A DNA stretch of 64,000 nucleotides from an uncultured Butyricicoccus sp. (GCA_904420185.1 CAJFUJ010000057.1:1-64000); one strand, 5' to 3'; positions 8,412 through 17,635 are shown, counted from the stretch's first letter. The notes: a model not told the origin generated them from the letters alone. A program made the numbers and translations.

Positions 8412-8885
8412 ATGGGTTTTGTGAACAGTCTGCGCGATGTATGGCGCAGTTTCTCGGGAGAGGAAGATGACGAATATACGCCCGATGACGTATACGCAAC
8501 AGCCAATCCAGGTTCTACTGCGCCCGACTACGCCGCTTATGCTGCCGCACAGCAGCCGCCGGTCACGCAGGCCCCCTCCCATCCCACCGCTGTACCCGAC
8601 GCAGTTGTTTCTAAGATCGTCCTGCTTCGGCCGGAAAAATTGTCGTCTGTGCGGGAAGCGGCCGATCATTTTCTCAAAGATGAGGCAGTCGTCCTCAGCT
8701 TGACGCGGACCGAGCCCACATTGGCCCGCCGCTGGCTGGACTATTTGGGCGGCGTTTCTTATGCGATGGATGGAAAAATCAATCGCATCGCGCCTTATAC
8801 GTATCTTCTTACGCCACGGGGCGTACAGCTCGTAGCTGGCTTTGAAACCGAAGAAGCGCCTGGCGAGCAGATTCAAGGGCAATAA
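8412..8885 (+). CDS. SepF-like cell division protein (second copy)
   Basis: A 157-residue protein with the SepF plan: an N-terminal amphipathic segment (MGFVNSLRDVWRSF), an acidic and then Ala/Pro-rich linker, and a C-terminal SepF domain (VVLSLTRTEPTLARRWLDYL, GGVSYAMDGKINRIAPYTYL). SepF tethers FtsZ to the membrane. The start follows ggaaaggagaatcattctg. A second, more canonical sepF lies at 47492 in the yggS-sepF-yggT-divIVA cluster, so this is a paralogue in its own transcription unit, ended by the hairpin at 8919-8965. Its division role is inferred from the family only. Confidence 0.85.
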   Translation: MGFVNSLRDVWRSFSGEEDDEYTPDDVYATANPGSTAPDYAAYAAAQQPPVTQAPSHPTAVPDAVVSKIVLLRPEKLSSVREAADHFLKDEAVVLSLTRTEPTLARRWLDYLGGVSYAMDGKINRIAPYTYLLTPRGVQLVAGFETEEAPGEQIQGQ

Positions 8886-8918
8886 ATCAGGCGCTGCATT
8901 TTTTCAGATGAAACTGGC

Positions 8919-8965
8919 AAATCCGCATACGCAAAGCCGCTTATGGCTCTGCGTATGCGGATTTT
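8919..8965 (+). terminator. Intrinsic terminator after the sepF-like gene
   Basis: Long inverted repeat: aaatccgcatacgcaaagcc pairs with ggctctgcgtatgcggattt across a six-base loop with one mismatch, followed by T residues. Confidence 0.8.
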
Positions 8966-8983
8966 GCATGTTGGGCGGGCCGG

Positions 8984-9151
8984 CTACATGATGTGCTCTT
9001 CGGCGCAGTCATCCAGAACCCGCATCCCCATGTCCTTGGGCTTTGCCACGCGGAATTTTGCAATTCCGGTTTGGTCAAATTTGGGGCAAAGCCTGCGCTC
9101 TGGGTTCAGGCGAAAACAAGGACTTTGCTCGGTGGGGGTTGTGTCGGCCAT
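8984..9151 (-). CDS. Small protein of unknown function (55 residues, three cysteines)
   Basis: I do not recognise this protein. The ATG at 9151 is preceded on the minus strand by a strong gcaaggagggagcatt ribosome site, which makes it more credible than the seven-residue-longer ORF in the track. The product is hydrophilic with cysteines in SPCFRL, RRLCPKF and DDCAEEH. It has no signal peptide or membrane segment and stands alone on the minus strand between two plus-strand genes. Confidence 0.6.
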   Translation of the reverse strand: MADTTPTEQSPCFRLNPERRLCPKFDQTGIAKFRVAKPKDMGMRVLDDCAEEHIM

Positions 9152-9264
9152 AATGCTCCCTCCTTGCCGCACCCGCAGAAAGCGGCCAGCGCCGCGCTCT
9201 GGCGGATACCCGATTAGTATGTCCCATAAAGCCGGAATTACGCGGCACGCTCTGTTGGCGGTTG

Positions 9265-9294
9265 TTGCGCATGTCCGGCATTTTGTGCTATACT
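9265..9294 (+). promoter_or_regulatory. Sigma-A type promoter for the DUF4317 gene
   Basis: TTGCGC (9265-9270) and TATACT (9289-9294) with an 18-base spacer, about 35 bases upstream of the start codon. Confidence 0.55.
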
Positions 9295-9329
9295 GAAATT
9301 TGCAAAATCAGACGAAAGGGGCGCATAGA

Positions 9330-10577
9330 ATGGAAATCTCCAAACGCGATGTTTTGGAGCTTCGGCGCAGGTTGACCAAAAAAGGATGCAGCTTTCAACA
9401 AATGGCAGGTTGCTATGTCAATGGAGAAAAAGAAATCTTGCTGGAATTCACTGAGTCGTTTACCGATTTGAGTGAGGATGAATTTTTTAAATATTTAGAA
9501 ATCGCAAAAAAGGCCCTGTCAGGTACGCTCGGCAGCAATCTGCTCGACTTGGAGTTTGATCGGGGGCAGGAGGCCGACGAACGGCAGCGCTTTCTGCTTA
9601 CGCTCAAGTCTAGCAAGCTCAAAAACCCCGATTTGCTGCGCCGGTTTTATGAACAAGTGATTGCACAATACGACAATCCCGGCAATTACCTCATCTTGGT
9701 CTTCCATGATATTTATGACGTCATCACACGCGCCAAGGACCGGGCTAAACTGGATGAATCTGAAGAAGTGTACGAATATATTATCTGCGCAATTTGTCCG
9801 GTGGAACTGTCCAAGCCCGGCCTGGGGTATCGGGAAGAAGAAAACCGCATCGGCTTGCGCGAACGTGACTGGGTGGTGGGCTTGCCCGAAATCGGATTTC
9901 TTTACCCGTCTTTCCGCAATCGGGGCAGCGACGTCAATGCCCTGCTGTACTACATCAAAAATGGAAAGGAAATCCATCCGACCTTTGTCGAACAGGCGCT
10001 TGGCTGCCAAACCAAACGGACGGCTTATGAAGAAAAACAGACCTTCCAGGAGATTGTTCAGGACGCCTTTGGGGCGCAGAGCGACCAAGCGGATGCCGCA
10101 TTTGTCGCTTTGCAGCGCAACTTAAACGGTCTGATTGAGGTGGAGGAGCGCGGGGAAAGCCCACTGACCACCAGCGAAGTGTCCGGTCTGCTCGAGGATG
10201 TGGAAATGCCGCAAGAGGTGCGCGAACAAATTGAGCGCGACTATCAGCAGACCTTTGGCGACGCGCTGCCAGCTGCCGGACATCTGCTCGACCGCAAGCT
10301 GGCTGAGGAAGGGATGCGGCGCGCCCAGACCATGGAGCTGCAAAGCCAGATCGTTTCTTTGCAACAGCAGCTCCAGCAAACCCAGGCGGAGGGGGCGCTG
10401 CCCGACCGGATTTTGCAGCTGGTGCCGTCCGAGCGGCGCGGCCAGGTGCGCACCCAGATACTGGATGGCCAGCGCTATCTGCTCATCCCACTCGCAGATG
10501 GGGAAACCATGGCCGCGGACGGCGCCGCCCAGGCAGAACAAGCCCCTGCAAGCGATGACAGGGTTCCCTGGGATTGA
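9330..10577 (+). CDS. DUF4317 family protein
   Basis: The 415-residue product starts MEISKRDVLELRRRLTKKGC and matches the DUF4317 family of Clostridia, whose function is not established. It has no signal peptide or membrane segment. The C-terminal third contains a Gln-rich likely coiled coil (about residues 335-365, SQIVSLQQQLQQTQAE). The start at 9330 follows cgaaaggggcgcat and replaces the ten-residue-longer track version. It is monocistronic, with its own promoter and a terminator at 10581. Confidence 0.82.
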   Translation: MEISKRDVLELRRRLTKKGCSFQQMAGCYVNGEKEILLEFTESFTDLSEDEFFKYLEIAKKALSGTLGSNLLDLEFDRGQEADERQRFLLTLKSSKLKNPDLLRRFYEQVIAQYDNPGNYLILVFHDIYDVITRAKDRAKLDESEEVYEYIICAICPVELSKPGLGYREEENRIGLRERDWVVGLPEIGFLYPSFRNRGSDVNALLYYIKNGKEIHPTFVEQALGCQTKRTAYEEKQTFQEIVQDAFGAQSDQADAAFVALQRNLNGLIEVEERGESPLTTSEVSGLLEDVEMPQEVREQIERDYQQTFGDALPAAGHLLDRKLAEEGMRRAQTMELQSQIVSLQQQLQQTQAEGALPDRILQLVPSERRGQVRTQILDGQRYLLIPLADGETMAADGAAQAEQAPASDDRVPWD

Positions 10578-10580
10578 AAA

Positions 10581-10620
10581 AGGCCCTTTCCACTCTGTAA
10601 AGGGCGGAAAGGGCCTGCTT
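10581..10620. terminator. Bidirectional terminator between DUF4317 gene and metK
   Basis: aggccctttcc (10581-10591) pairs with ggaaagggcct (10606-10616). T-runs follow the stem on both strands (cttttc on plus, tttttc on minus), fitting the convergent gene ends. Confidence 0.85.
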
Positions 10621-10631
10621 TTCTACTCTGA

Positions 10632-11819
10632 TTATTCGGCGACTGCCTTTTTCAGTGCATCGATGCGGTCGGTCTTTTCCCAAGCCACGCCGAGATCTTC
10701 GCGGCCCATGTGGCCGTAAGCGGCCAAGGGGCGGTAAATCGGTTGGCGCAGGCCAAGCGTGTTGATAATGGCGGCCGGGCGCAGGTCAAAGACCGCTTCC
10801 ACGGCGTCAGTCAGCTTGCTTTCGTCCACCTTGCCGGTGCCGAAGGTATCGACCATGATCGATACCGGACGCGCCACGCCGATCGCGTAGGCCAGCTGCA
10901 CCTCACAGCGGTCAGCCAGGCCGGCGGCTACGATATTCTTGGCCACATAGCGTGCAGCATAAGCGGCCGAACGATCCACCTTGGTGGGGTCCTTGCCCGA
11001 AAAGGCACCGCCGCCGTGGCGGCCGATGCCGCCATATGTATCGACGATGATCTTGCGGCCGGTCAATCCAGAATCACCCTGTGGGCCACCAATGACAAAC
11101 CGGCCGGTCGGGTTGACCAAAAAGCGGGTGTGCTCGTCGAGCAGGTGGGCGGGGATGACCGGGGTGATGACCTGCTCGATCATGTCCTGGCGGAGCTGCT
11201 GGATGGAAACTTCGGGGGAGTGCTGGGTGGACAGTACAACCGTATCCACACGGATCGGGCGGCATGCGTCGTCATATTCAACGGTGACTTGGGTCTTGCC
11301 GTCCGGGCGGAGGTAGTCAAAGGTGCCGTCCTTGCGCACCTGGGTCAGGCGCTTGGCCATTTTGTGGGCCAGCGAGATGGGCAGGGGCATTAGCTCGGGG
11401 GTATCGTTGCAAGCGTAGCCGAACATCATGCCCTGGTCGCCCGCGCCGGTGGCGAAGGCGGCTTCTTCGTCGCCCTCCTTGCGTTCGAGCGAATTGTCCA
11501 CGCCAAGCGCAATGTCGGCGCTTTGTTCGTCGATGGTAGTGATCACCGCGCAGGTGTCGCAGTCAAAGCCGTATTTGGCGCGGTCATAGCCGATGTCGCG
11601 GATGACCTGGCGGACCACCTTGGGGATATCGACATAGCATTTTGTAGAAATTTCACCCATGACCGAGACCATACCGGTTGTGCAGGTGGTTTCGCAGGCG
11701 ACGCGGGCATAGGGGTCGTTTTCCAGCATGGCGTCCAGGATTGCGTCGGAAATTTGGTCGCAAATTTTATCGGGATGTCCTTCGGTGACCGATTCAGAAG
11801 TAAATAAATGTTTTGCCAT
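10632..11819 (-). CDS. metK: S-adenosylmethionine synthetase
   Basis: MetK makes S-adenosylmethionine from methionine and ATP. The 395-residue product has family length and signatures: [20 protein letters not shown] at the N-terminus, [12 protein letters not shown] near the middle, and [19 protein letters not shown] in the C-terminal half. It lies downstream of a SAM-I riboswitch and a strong promoter on the same strand, so its expression should fall when SAM is abundant. Confidence 0.97.
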   Translation of the reverse strand: MAKHLFTSESVTEGHPDKICDQISDAILDAMLENDPYARVACETTCTTGMVSVMGEISTKCYVDIPKVVRQVIRDIGYDRAKYGFDCDTCAVITTIDEQSADIALGVDNSLERKEGDEEAAFATGAGDQGMMFGYACNDTPELMPLPISLAHKMAKRLTQVRKDGTFDYLRPDGKTQVTVEYDDACRPIRVDTVVLSTQHSPEVSIQQLRQDMIEQVITPVIPAHLLDEHTRFLVNPTGRFVIGGPQGDSGLTGRKIIVDTYGGIGRHGGGAFSGKDPTKVDRSAAYAARYVAKNIVAAGLADRCEVQLAYAIGVARPVSIMVDTFGTGKVDESKLTDAVEAVFDLRPAAIINTLGLRQPIYRPLAAYGHMGREDLGVAWEKTDRIDALKKAVAE

Positions 11820-11856
11820 AGTGCTTGATAGATCCTTTCACATAAAATAAGGGAAA

Positions 11857-12010
11857 ATAAAAAAGCGCCCTCCGACGGAGCGAGCGCACTTGAGCCTCAT
11901 CTTTCGGTTCGCTGAACGAACAGAAGTACCGCCGGATTTGGCACCTTGCCAACTGGCAGGTTGCCGGGTTTCATCGGGCCGATCCCTCCACCGCTCTTGA
12001 TAAGGTATCC
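11857..12010 (-). promoter_or_regulatory. SAM-I (S-box) riboswitch controlling metK
   Basis: Read on the minus strand, the leader begins CTTATCAAGAGcGGTGGAGG, followed by the conserved GATGAAACCCGGCAACC block, the hallmarks of the S-box aptamer. It ends in a GC-rich hairpin (gcgctc...gagggcgc) followed by TTTTTTATTTT at about 11857-11863, the expression-platform terminator. SAM binding is known to favour the terminator in this class. Confidence 0.95.
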
Positions 12011-12026
12011 CTATGAATTTAACTTC

Positions 12027-12055
12027 ATTTTAGCGGAAAAGCCCGCGCTTGTCAA
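12027..12055 (-). promoter_or_regulatory. Promoter for the metK transcript
   Basis: On the minus strand a consensus TTGACA (12055-12050), 17-base spacer and TAAAAT (12032-12027) stand immediately upstream of the S-box. Confidence 0.8.
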
Positions 12056-12132
12056 GCCCTATTCCGACATCTTGCGTATGCAAGGGTTTGCAAATTACCT
12101 GAAAGACTCTTTGAAAAAATACACTTTTGTTC

Positions 12133-12161
12133 TTGACAAGATTCGCTTGCTACGCTATACT
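12133..12161 (+). promoter_or_regulatory. Promoter for the P-type ATPase transcript
   Basis: Consensus TTGACA (12133-12138), 17-base spacer and TATACT (12156-12161), just before the yybP-ykoY riboswitch. Confidence 0.8.
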
Positions 12162-12169
12162 TGTGTTAC

Positions 12170-12321
12170 GTTTCCAAAAGGGAGTAGTCATAAGCGTCGC
12201 CATCAACATCCCGATTTGGGGTTTCCCCAATCTGGTGGCGGCCGCCGGCTTTGGTACGGTCACAAGACTTTTGCGCGAGCGTTCCGGTTTTTGCCGGAAT
12301 GTAGGGCAAAAGTCTTTTTTT
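12170..12321 (+). promoter_or_regulatory. yybP-ykoY family (Mn2+) riboswitch
   Basis: The leader contains the two conserved blocks of this class: AAAAGGGAGTAG near 12176 and CCGGCTTTGG near 12245, followed by the CACAAGACTTTT closing strand. The closing strand can alternatively pair with gcaaaagtcttttttt (about 12306-12320) to form an intrinsic terminator. Members of this class sense Mn2+ and switch on transcription of Mn2+ homeostasis genes, including P-type ATPases. The assignment rests on sequence blocks read by eye, not a covariance search. Confidence 0.85.
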
Positions 12322-12377
12322 ATACCATATGCAAGGCGGAGTACGCAAAACTGAATGCAAAAGGAGTCTGTACAACT

Positions 12378-15011
12378 ATGGAAACTCTACATTACCGAAG
12401 TTCGGCCGAACAAGTGCTTGCCGACGTGGACAGCCGCCGCAGCGGCCTGGAGCCCGCAGAAGCAGCAGCGCGGCTCGAACGGATCGGCCCCAACGCATTG
12501 TCGGAAGGCAAGAAAAAATCGGTCGCGCAGGTGTTCTTCGAGCAGTTCAAGGACCTGCTGGTCATCATTTTGATTGCAGCGGCCGTGATCTCCATGCTTT
12601 CGGGCAACGTCGAAAGCACTATCGTCATTTTTGCAGTGCTGATCTTGAACGCAGTATTGGGTACGGTGCAGCATTGCAAGGCAGAAAAATCCTTGCAAAG
12701 CCTCAAGTCTATGTCCGCACCCAGTGCAAAAGTGATTCGCGGCGGAAACCGCATGGTTGTCCCTTCGGCGGAAATCGTGCCAGGTGACATCGTTGAGCTG
12801 GAAGCCGGCGATATGGTTGTGGCCGACGGCCGCATCCTGGAAAACTATTCGCTGAAAGTCAATGAAAGCGCGCTGACCGGCGAAAGCGAGAGCGTGGAAA
12901 AAACCGCCGAAGCGATTGCAGGCGATCAGCAAGTGGCCCTGGGCGACCGCAAGAACATGGTGTTTTCCGGCTCGCTCGTGACCTATGGCCGCGCGGTGCT
13001 GGTGGTTACGGCCACCGGCATGCAGACCGAGCTGGGACGGGTCGCAGCGCTGATGAACCAAACCCAGCAGCGCAAAACCCCGCTGCAGCAAAGTTTGGAC
13101 GATTTCAGCCGCCGCTTGGCCGCAATCATCCTGGTGATTTGCGCAGGCGTATTCGCACTTAGCCTGTACCACGCGGGTGGCATCAACGCCCAAAGCGTGC
13201 TCGATTCCATGATGTTTGCAGTGGCCCTTGCGGTTGCGGCCATTCCGGAAGCGCTCAGCTCAATTGTCACCATTGTACAGGCAATGGGTACCCAAAAAAT
13301 GGCCCGGCAGAACGCGATTATCAAGGAGCTCAAAGCAGTAGAAACCTTGGGCGCGGTATCGGTCATCTGCTCGGACAAAACCGGTACGTTGACCCAAAAT
13401 AAAATGACCCCGCAAAAAATCTATGCGGACGACCAATTGCTGGATGAAAAACATTTAGACCTTGCCAATGATGTGCAGCGGTTGCTGCTGAAATCCGCTT
13501 TGCTGGCCAGTGATGCCACAACCGATGAGGAAAACGGCACGGCCATTGGCGACCCGACCGAAATCGCGCTCGTGATGATCGGCGACCGTCTGGGCGTGGA
13601 GGAGAGCGCTTACCGCGAACAACATCCCCGCCTGCAAGAGCTGGCTTTTGACTCCGACCGCAAGCTGATGAGCACCTTGCACGATATCGAGGGCGTGCCG
13701 ACCATGTACACCAAGGGCGCCATCGATGTGCTGCTCAGCCGTTCGTGCAGCGTGATGACCTCGGCTGGTCCGGAACCCATGACCGATGAATGGCGTGAGC
13801 GCATCCAACAGGTCAACCGCGAGTTGTCCGAAGAAGGCCTGCGCGTGCTGTGCTTTGCCATGAAGACCTTGCCGGAAGTCCGTCCGCTGACGTTGGAGGA
13901 TGAGCACGAGTTTACCTTTATCGGCTTGATTTCCATGATCGACCCGCCGCGTCCGGAGGCAATCCGCGCAGTCGCTGACGCAAAACGGGGTGGTGTGCGC
14001 ACCATTATGATTACAGGCGACCATAAAATTACCGCTGCGGCCATCGCCAAGCAGATCGGCATTCTGCGCGAAGGCGATCTTGCGGTGTCCGGCGTGGAGC
14101 TGGACGCCATGAACGACGAGGAGCTGGACAAAAAACTCGCCTGCATCTCGGTCTATGCCCGCGTTTCGCCCGAGCATAAGATCCGCATTGTCGAAGCTTG
14201 GCAGCGGCAGGGATGCATTGTGTCGATGACCGGCGACGGCGTCAACGACGCACCCGCGCTCAAGGCAGCCGATATTGGCGTCGCCATGGGCATCACCGGC
14301 ACCGAGGTCTCCAAGGATGCGGCGGCCATGATTCTCGCGGATGACAATTTTGCAACCATTGTCGGTGCAGTGGTCAATGGCCGCGGGGTATATACCAATA
14401 TCAAAAATGCAATTAATTTCCTTCTATCAGGCAATATGGCGGGCATCCTTTGCGTATTGTTCACGTCCATCATGGCATTGCCCAACCCGTTTGCACCTGT
14501 TCATTTGTTGTTTATCAATTTGCTCACCGACTCACTTCCGGCCATTGCCATTGGTGTAGAGCCTGCAACAGGTGATCTGCTGCGCCAGCGGCCGCGCGAT
14601 CCCAAGGAGCCGATTCTAAATAAGCCGCTGTTGCTGCGCATCTTTGTGTACGGCGCGCTCATCGCCTGTGCAACAATGGCGTCCTACTATATCGGACTGC
14701 AAAGCGGCGGGGCTGCGTTGGCGATGACCCTGGCGTTTGCAACCTTGACCCTGTCGCGTTTGTTCCATGGCTTTAACTGCCGTGGGGAAAAGTCGATCTT
14801 CGGGCTGGGCTTTGGCACCAACCGCGCAAGCCTGCTCGCATTTGTAGCCGGCGTACTGCTGCTGGCGGCGGTGTTGTTCATCCCGGGACTCAGCAGCCTG
14901 TTCCAGGTGGCTTCTTTCACAGCCCAACAAATCGGCTTGGCCGCACTGTTGGCGCTGCTGCCCACCGTGGTTATCCAGGCATATAAAATCTACCGCGACG
15001 CCAAGCAATAA
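12378..15011 (+). CDS. P-type cation-transporting ATPase (Ca2+/Mn2+ type)
   Basis: An 877-residue P2-type ATPase. Visible landmarks: N-terminal cation ATPase domain, TGES in the actuator domain, the phosphorylated Asp at about residue 333 in SDKTGTLTQNK, GDGVNDAPALKAADIG, and a C-terminal transmembrane bundle with FINLLTDSLPAIAIG, whose Asn/Asp are typical of Ca2+-pump site residues. The M4 motif reads PEALSS rather than the usual PEGLP. Start at 12378 follows aaaaggagtctg; the track's 144-residue extension runs through the riboswitch. General annotation would be calcium-translocating ATPase; the upstream yybP-ykoY element points to manganese export instead of or in addition to Ca2+. Confidence 0.9.
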   Translation: METLHYRSSAEQVLADVDSRRSGLEPAEAAARLERIGPNALSEGKKKSVAQVFFEQFKDLLVIILIAAAVISMLSGNVESTIVIFAVLILNAVLGTVQHCKAEKSLQSLKSMSAPSAKVIRGGNRMVVPSAEIVPGDIVELEAGDMVVADGRILENYSLKVNESALTGESESVEKTAEAIAGDQQVALGDRKNMVFSGSLVTYGRAVLVVTATGMQTELGRVAALMNQTQQRKTPLQQSLDDFSRRLAAIILVICAGVFALSLYHAGGINAQSVLDSMMFAVALAVAAIPEALSSIVTIVQAMGTQKMARQNAIIKELKAVETLGAVSVICSDKTGTLTQNKMTPQKIYADDQLLDEKHLDLANDVQRLLLKSALLASDATTDEENGTAIGDPTEIALVMIGDRLGVEESAYREQHPRLQELAFDSDRKLMSTLHDIEGVPTMYTKGAIDVLLSRSCSVMTSAGPEPMTDEWRERIQQVNRELSEEGLRVLCFAMKTLPEVRPLTLEDEHEFTFIGLISMIDPPRPEAIRAVADAKRGGVRTIMITGDHKITAAAIAKQIGILREGDLAVSGVELDAMNDEELDKKLACISVYARVSPEHKIRIVEAWQRQGCIVSMTGDGVNDAPALKAADIGVAMGITGTEVSKDAAAMILADDNFATIVGAVVNGRGVYTNIKNAINFLLSGNMAGILCVLFTSIMALPNPFAPVHLLFINLLTDSLPAIAIGVEPATGDLLRQRPRDPKEPILNKPLLLRIFVYGALIACATMASYYIGLQSGGAALAMTLAFATLTLSRLFHGFNCRGEKSIFGLGFGTNRASLLAFVAGVLLLAAVLFIPGLSSLFQVASFTAQQIGLAALLALLPTVVIQAYKIYRDAKQ

Positions 15012-15019
15012 CCTACAAA

Positions 15020-15060
15020 TAAAAAGGGCCTTGCTTCCACTGGAGGCAAGGCCCTTTTGC
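15020..15060. terminator. Bidirectional terminator after the P-type ATPase gene
   Basis: aaaagggccttgc and gcaaggccctttt form a long stem; T-rich sequence follows on either strand. Confidence 0.8.
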
Positions 15061-15064
15061 TTGC

Positions 15065-15098
15065 AAAAATCCCCCTGGCATAACCCCCGCCAGGGGGA
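15065..15098 (-). terminator. Terminator for the ispH-S1 operon
   Basis: tccccctggc (15070-15079) pairs with gccaggggga (15089-15098); on the minus strand the stem is followed by tttttgc. Confidence 0.8.
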
Positions 15099-15110
15099 CA
15101 GTGTGCAATC

Positions 15111-17054
15111 TTATTCTTCGTCCTCGTCCTCGCCGGTCAACAGCGCACGGATGGACAGGGAAACCTTCTTCTTTTCTTCGTTGATGTCGATGATCTTGGC
15201 ATCCACCTCTTCACCGATGGACAGGGTCTCGTCAGCCTTAGCGATGCGATGATCGGCAATCTGAGAGATGTGGATCAAGCCGTCTACACCCGGGACGATC
15301 TCAGCGAATGCGCCGAACGGCATAAACTTGAGGATCTTGACCTTGGCGGTATCGCCAACCGAATACTGGGATGTAAAGATGTTCCACGGATTATCCTCTT
15401 CGCGCTTGTAACCCAGCGAAATCTTGCGATTCTCGCGGTCCAGGCCGATGACATAAACCTTAACTTGGTCGCCAATCGAAACCACCTCAGAGGGGTGCTT
15501 AATCCGGCCCCAAGACAGCTCAGAGATGTGGATCATGCCGTCTACACCGCCGATATCCACAAATGCGCCATAGGAAGTCAGGCTCTTAACCGTGCCTTCA
15601 TACTCGTTGCCAACTTCGATAGTCTCCCAAATTTTTTCAGCTGCTGCTTTGCGTGCCTCCTGCAGGACCGCGCGGATCGAGCCGACCACGCGCTTGCGCT
15701 GCCGGTTGATCTCGGTGATATAGAACGACTGCTTGGTCTTGACCAGCTTGCTCATGGAGTCATCCTTGGGCACGCCAGTCTGGGAAGCTGGAATAAATAC
15801 GCGCACGCCAAACGCACTGGCCACAACACCGCCACGGTTTTCTTCGGTGATGATACCTTCTACAATTGTGTGCTCTTCCTTGGCTGCCTCAATCATCTCC
15901 CAGCCCTTGAGCTGGTCTACGCGCTTTTTAGACAGCGAAATCAGGCCTTCGCCATCGTTTACGCGGACAACGACTGCCTCGATTTCGTCGCCTGGGTGGA
16001 TATTCTCCTCCACGTTGTAGGACGGATCATCCGACAATTCTTCGATCGGGATATAAGCAGTCTGCTTGGTTCCCAGATCGACCTGCACGTCCTTCGGAGA
16101 AATTGCAATTACAGTGCCGGTTACTTTTTCTCCGTTCTTTATAGACTTGAGGGATTCCTCCAGCATCGCGGCGAAATCCTCACCAGTTTCCACTTTCATT
16201 TCTTCGCTCATCATGTCACTGACCTCCTTAATAATCCATGCCGGGGTGGAAGCGCCTGCTGTGATCCCAATCGTAGGGCTTCCTAACCGGGTTATCTCAT
16301 CTGCCTTCCATTCGGTTGCGTCCTCAATGTAGAATACATACGGGCAGAGAGTTTTGCTGATTTCATAGAGCCGCTTTGTGTTCGAGCTCTGTTTATCCCC
16401 AATCACAATCATGCATCCCGATTTTCCGGCAAGAAGACGAGCCTCGGCTTGGCGCTCGTCTGTCGCATTACATATTGTATCAAATATTTTGCAGTTTGTA
16501 CACCTTTTTTTCAGAATTTTCACAGAAATATCCCACACCGCCCGGTTGAGGGTGGTTTGTCCGACCACGCTGAGGGGGTCGTCAGCAGTGAAAATGCCTT
16601 GGGAAAAAGCGGCATCCAGTTGGTCGGGGGATTGAAAGACCGCCGCGTGGCCACACCATCCTGCAATCCCGACGACCTCTGGGTGACCAGGGCTGCCAAG
16701 AATTATAATTTTGCGTCCTTGTGCATATTCTTTCGCCACAATCCGGTGAATTTTGGAGACAAATGGGCAGGTCGCATCCGATACTGTGCAGCCTTTTTGC
16801 GCAAGCGTTTCATAGACCGTACGGGGGACGCCGTGGGCGCGAATTAATACAGGCGCGCCATCTGGTATTTCATCCAGCGTGTGGGCGGTACGCATTCCAA
16901 GCCCTTCTAGGCGACGGATCTCGTGGGTGTTATGGATAATTTCCCCATAACAGTAGACCGGCTGCTGCTGCCGGGCCAGCTGCTCGGCCATATCGACCGC
17001 CCGCCGAACACCAAAGCAGAATCCGGCCGTTTTGGCCACCTGTACCCGGCTCAC
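15111..17054 (-). CDS. ispH: IspH-ribosomal protein S1 fusion
   Basis: A 647-residue bifunctional protein. Residues about 1-280 are IspH (HMBPP reductase), the last MEP-pathway enzyme; the three [4Fe-4S] cysteines are visible as C13 (GFCFG), C96 (DATCPFV) and C195 (TICNATDE). From about residue 305 to the end come four S1 RNA-binding domains, the third ([20 protein letters not shown]) and fourth ([20 protein letters not shown]) being the most canonical. Such fusions are known in Clostridia and the S1 half probably supplies ribosomal protein S1 function. It is the last gene of the rpiR-HI0933-cmk-plsC run and its start overlaps the plsC stop. Confidence 0.95.
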   Translation of the reverse strand: MSRVQVAKTAGFCFGVRRAVDMAEQLARQQQPVYCYGEIIHNTHEIRRLEGLGMRTAHTLDEIPDGAPVLIRAHGVPRTVYETLAQKGCTVSDATCPFVSKIHRIVAKEYAQGRKIIILGSPGHPEVVGIAGWCGHAAVFQSPDQLDAAFSQGIFTADDPLSVVGQTTLNRAVWDISVKILKKRCTNCKIFDTICNATDERQAEARLLAGKSGCMIVIGDKQSSNTKRLYEISKTLCPYVFYIEDATEWKADEITRLGSPTIGITAGASTPAWIIKEVSDMMSEEMKVETGEDFAAMLEESLKSIKNGEKVTGTVIAISPKDVQVDLGTKQTAYIPIEELSDDPSYNVEENIHPGDEIEAVVVRVNDGEGLISLSKKRVDQLKGWEMIEAAKEEHTIVEGIITEENRGGVVASAFGVRVFIPASQTGVPKDDSMSKLVKTKQSFYITEINRQRKRVVGSIRAVLQEARKAAAEKIWETIEVGNEYEGTVKSLTSYGAFVDIGGVDGMIHISELSWGRIKHPSEVVSIGDQVKVYVIGLDRENRKISLGYKREEDNPWNIFTSQYSVGDTAKVKILKFMPFGAFAEIVPGVDGLIHISQIADHRIAKADETLSIGEEVDAKIIDINEEKKKVSLSIRALLTGEDEDEE

Positions 17055-17635
17055 TGCTCAGCCTCCCGCAACGCATAGATGCGGCGCAAAATTTCCTCGG
17101 ATACGGCGGCGTAATCGCGCGTTTTGGGGTCGGGCTGAAAGGGCTTGCCAAAGATGACGACCGCCCGGCAGCGGCGGGTTTTGTTCTCTGTGACATATAC
17201 GGGGACAATCGGTGCGCGCGTGCGCACCGCCAGCATAGCAGCGCCCTCCTTGGCCTCATGTTCACCGCCGCCACGGGTACCCTGTGGAAAAATAATGAGC
17301 TTGTTTCCATCCTTCACCGCTTGTAAAGCGGTTTTAATCGCGGTAATATCGGCCCGATCACGGTCCACAGGGAAAGCACCCAGCCAGGCGATGAGCCGGC
17401 CGAAAAATTTACCTTGAAACAGCTCTTTTTTTGCCATGAGACGAATGCGGATGGGGTTGCCGATGGCGGCCGACACCAACGGCGGATCGATGACGTCCGA
17501 ATGGTTGGGACAAATTACGCAGCCGCCTTCTGGGATATTTTCGTGGCCAATCACCTTATAGCCGAAATACAAATGCAGGGCAAACGCTACACATGGCAGC
17601 GCAAGATGCTGAAAGATGGGATGAAACTTTGCCAT
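17051..17635 (-). CDS. plsC: 1-acyl-sn-glycerol-3-phosphate acyltransferase
   Basis: A 194-residue PlsC-type acyltransferase that adds the second acyl chain in phosphatidic acid synthesis at the membrane. The catalytic HX4D box is visible as NHSDVIDPP, and the substrate-binding box reads FPQGTRGGG where most members have FPEGTR. The start at 17635 follows aaggaggttttt; the track version is ten residues longer. It sits between cmk and ispH-S1, a gene order common in Clostridia. Confidence 0.88.
   Translation of the reverse strand: MAKFHPIFQHLALPCVAFALHLYFGYKVIGHENIPEGGCVICPNHSDVIDPPLVSAAIGNPIRIRLMAKKELFQGKFFGRLIAWLGAFPVDRDRADITAIKTALQAVKDGNKLIIFPQGTRGGGEHEAKEGAAMLAVRTRAPIVPVYVTENKTRRCRAVVIFGKPFQPDPKTRDYAAVSEEILRRIYALREAEQ

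Noticed and set aside
11946-12377. N-terminal 144-residue extension of the P-type ATPase in the ORF track
   Set aside because: It runs through the two promoters and the riboswitch, and a good ribosome site precedes the ATG at 12378.
15249-16286. 345-residue plus-strand ORF opposite the S1 repeats
   Set aside because: Its repetitive look comes from the antisense of the S1 domains.
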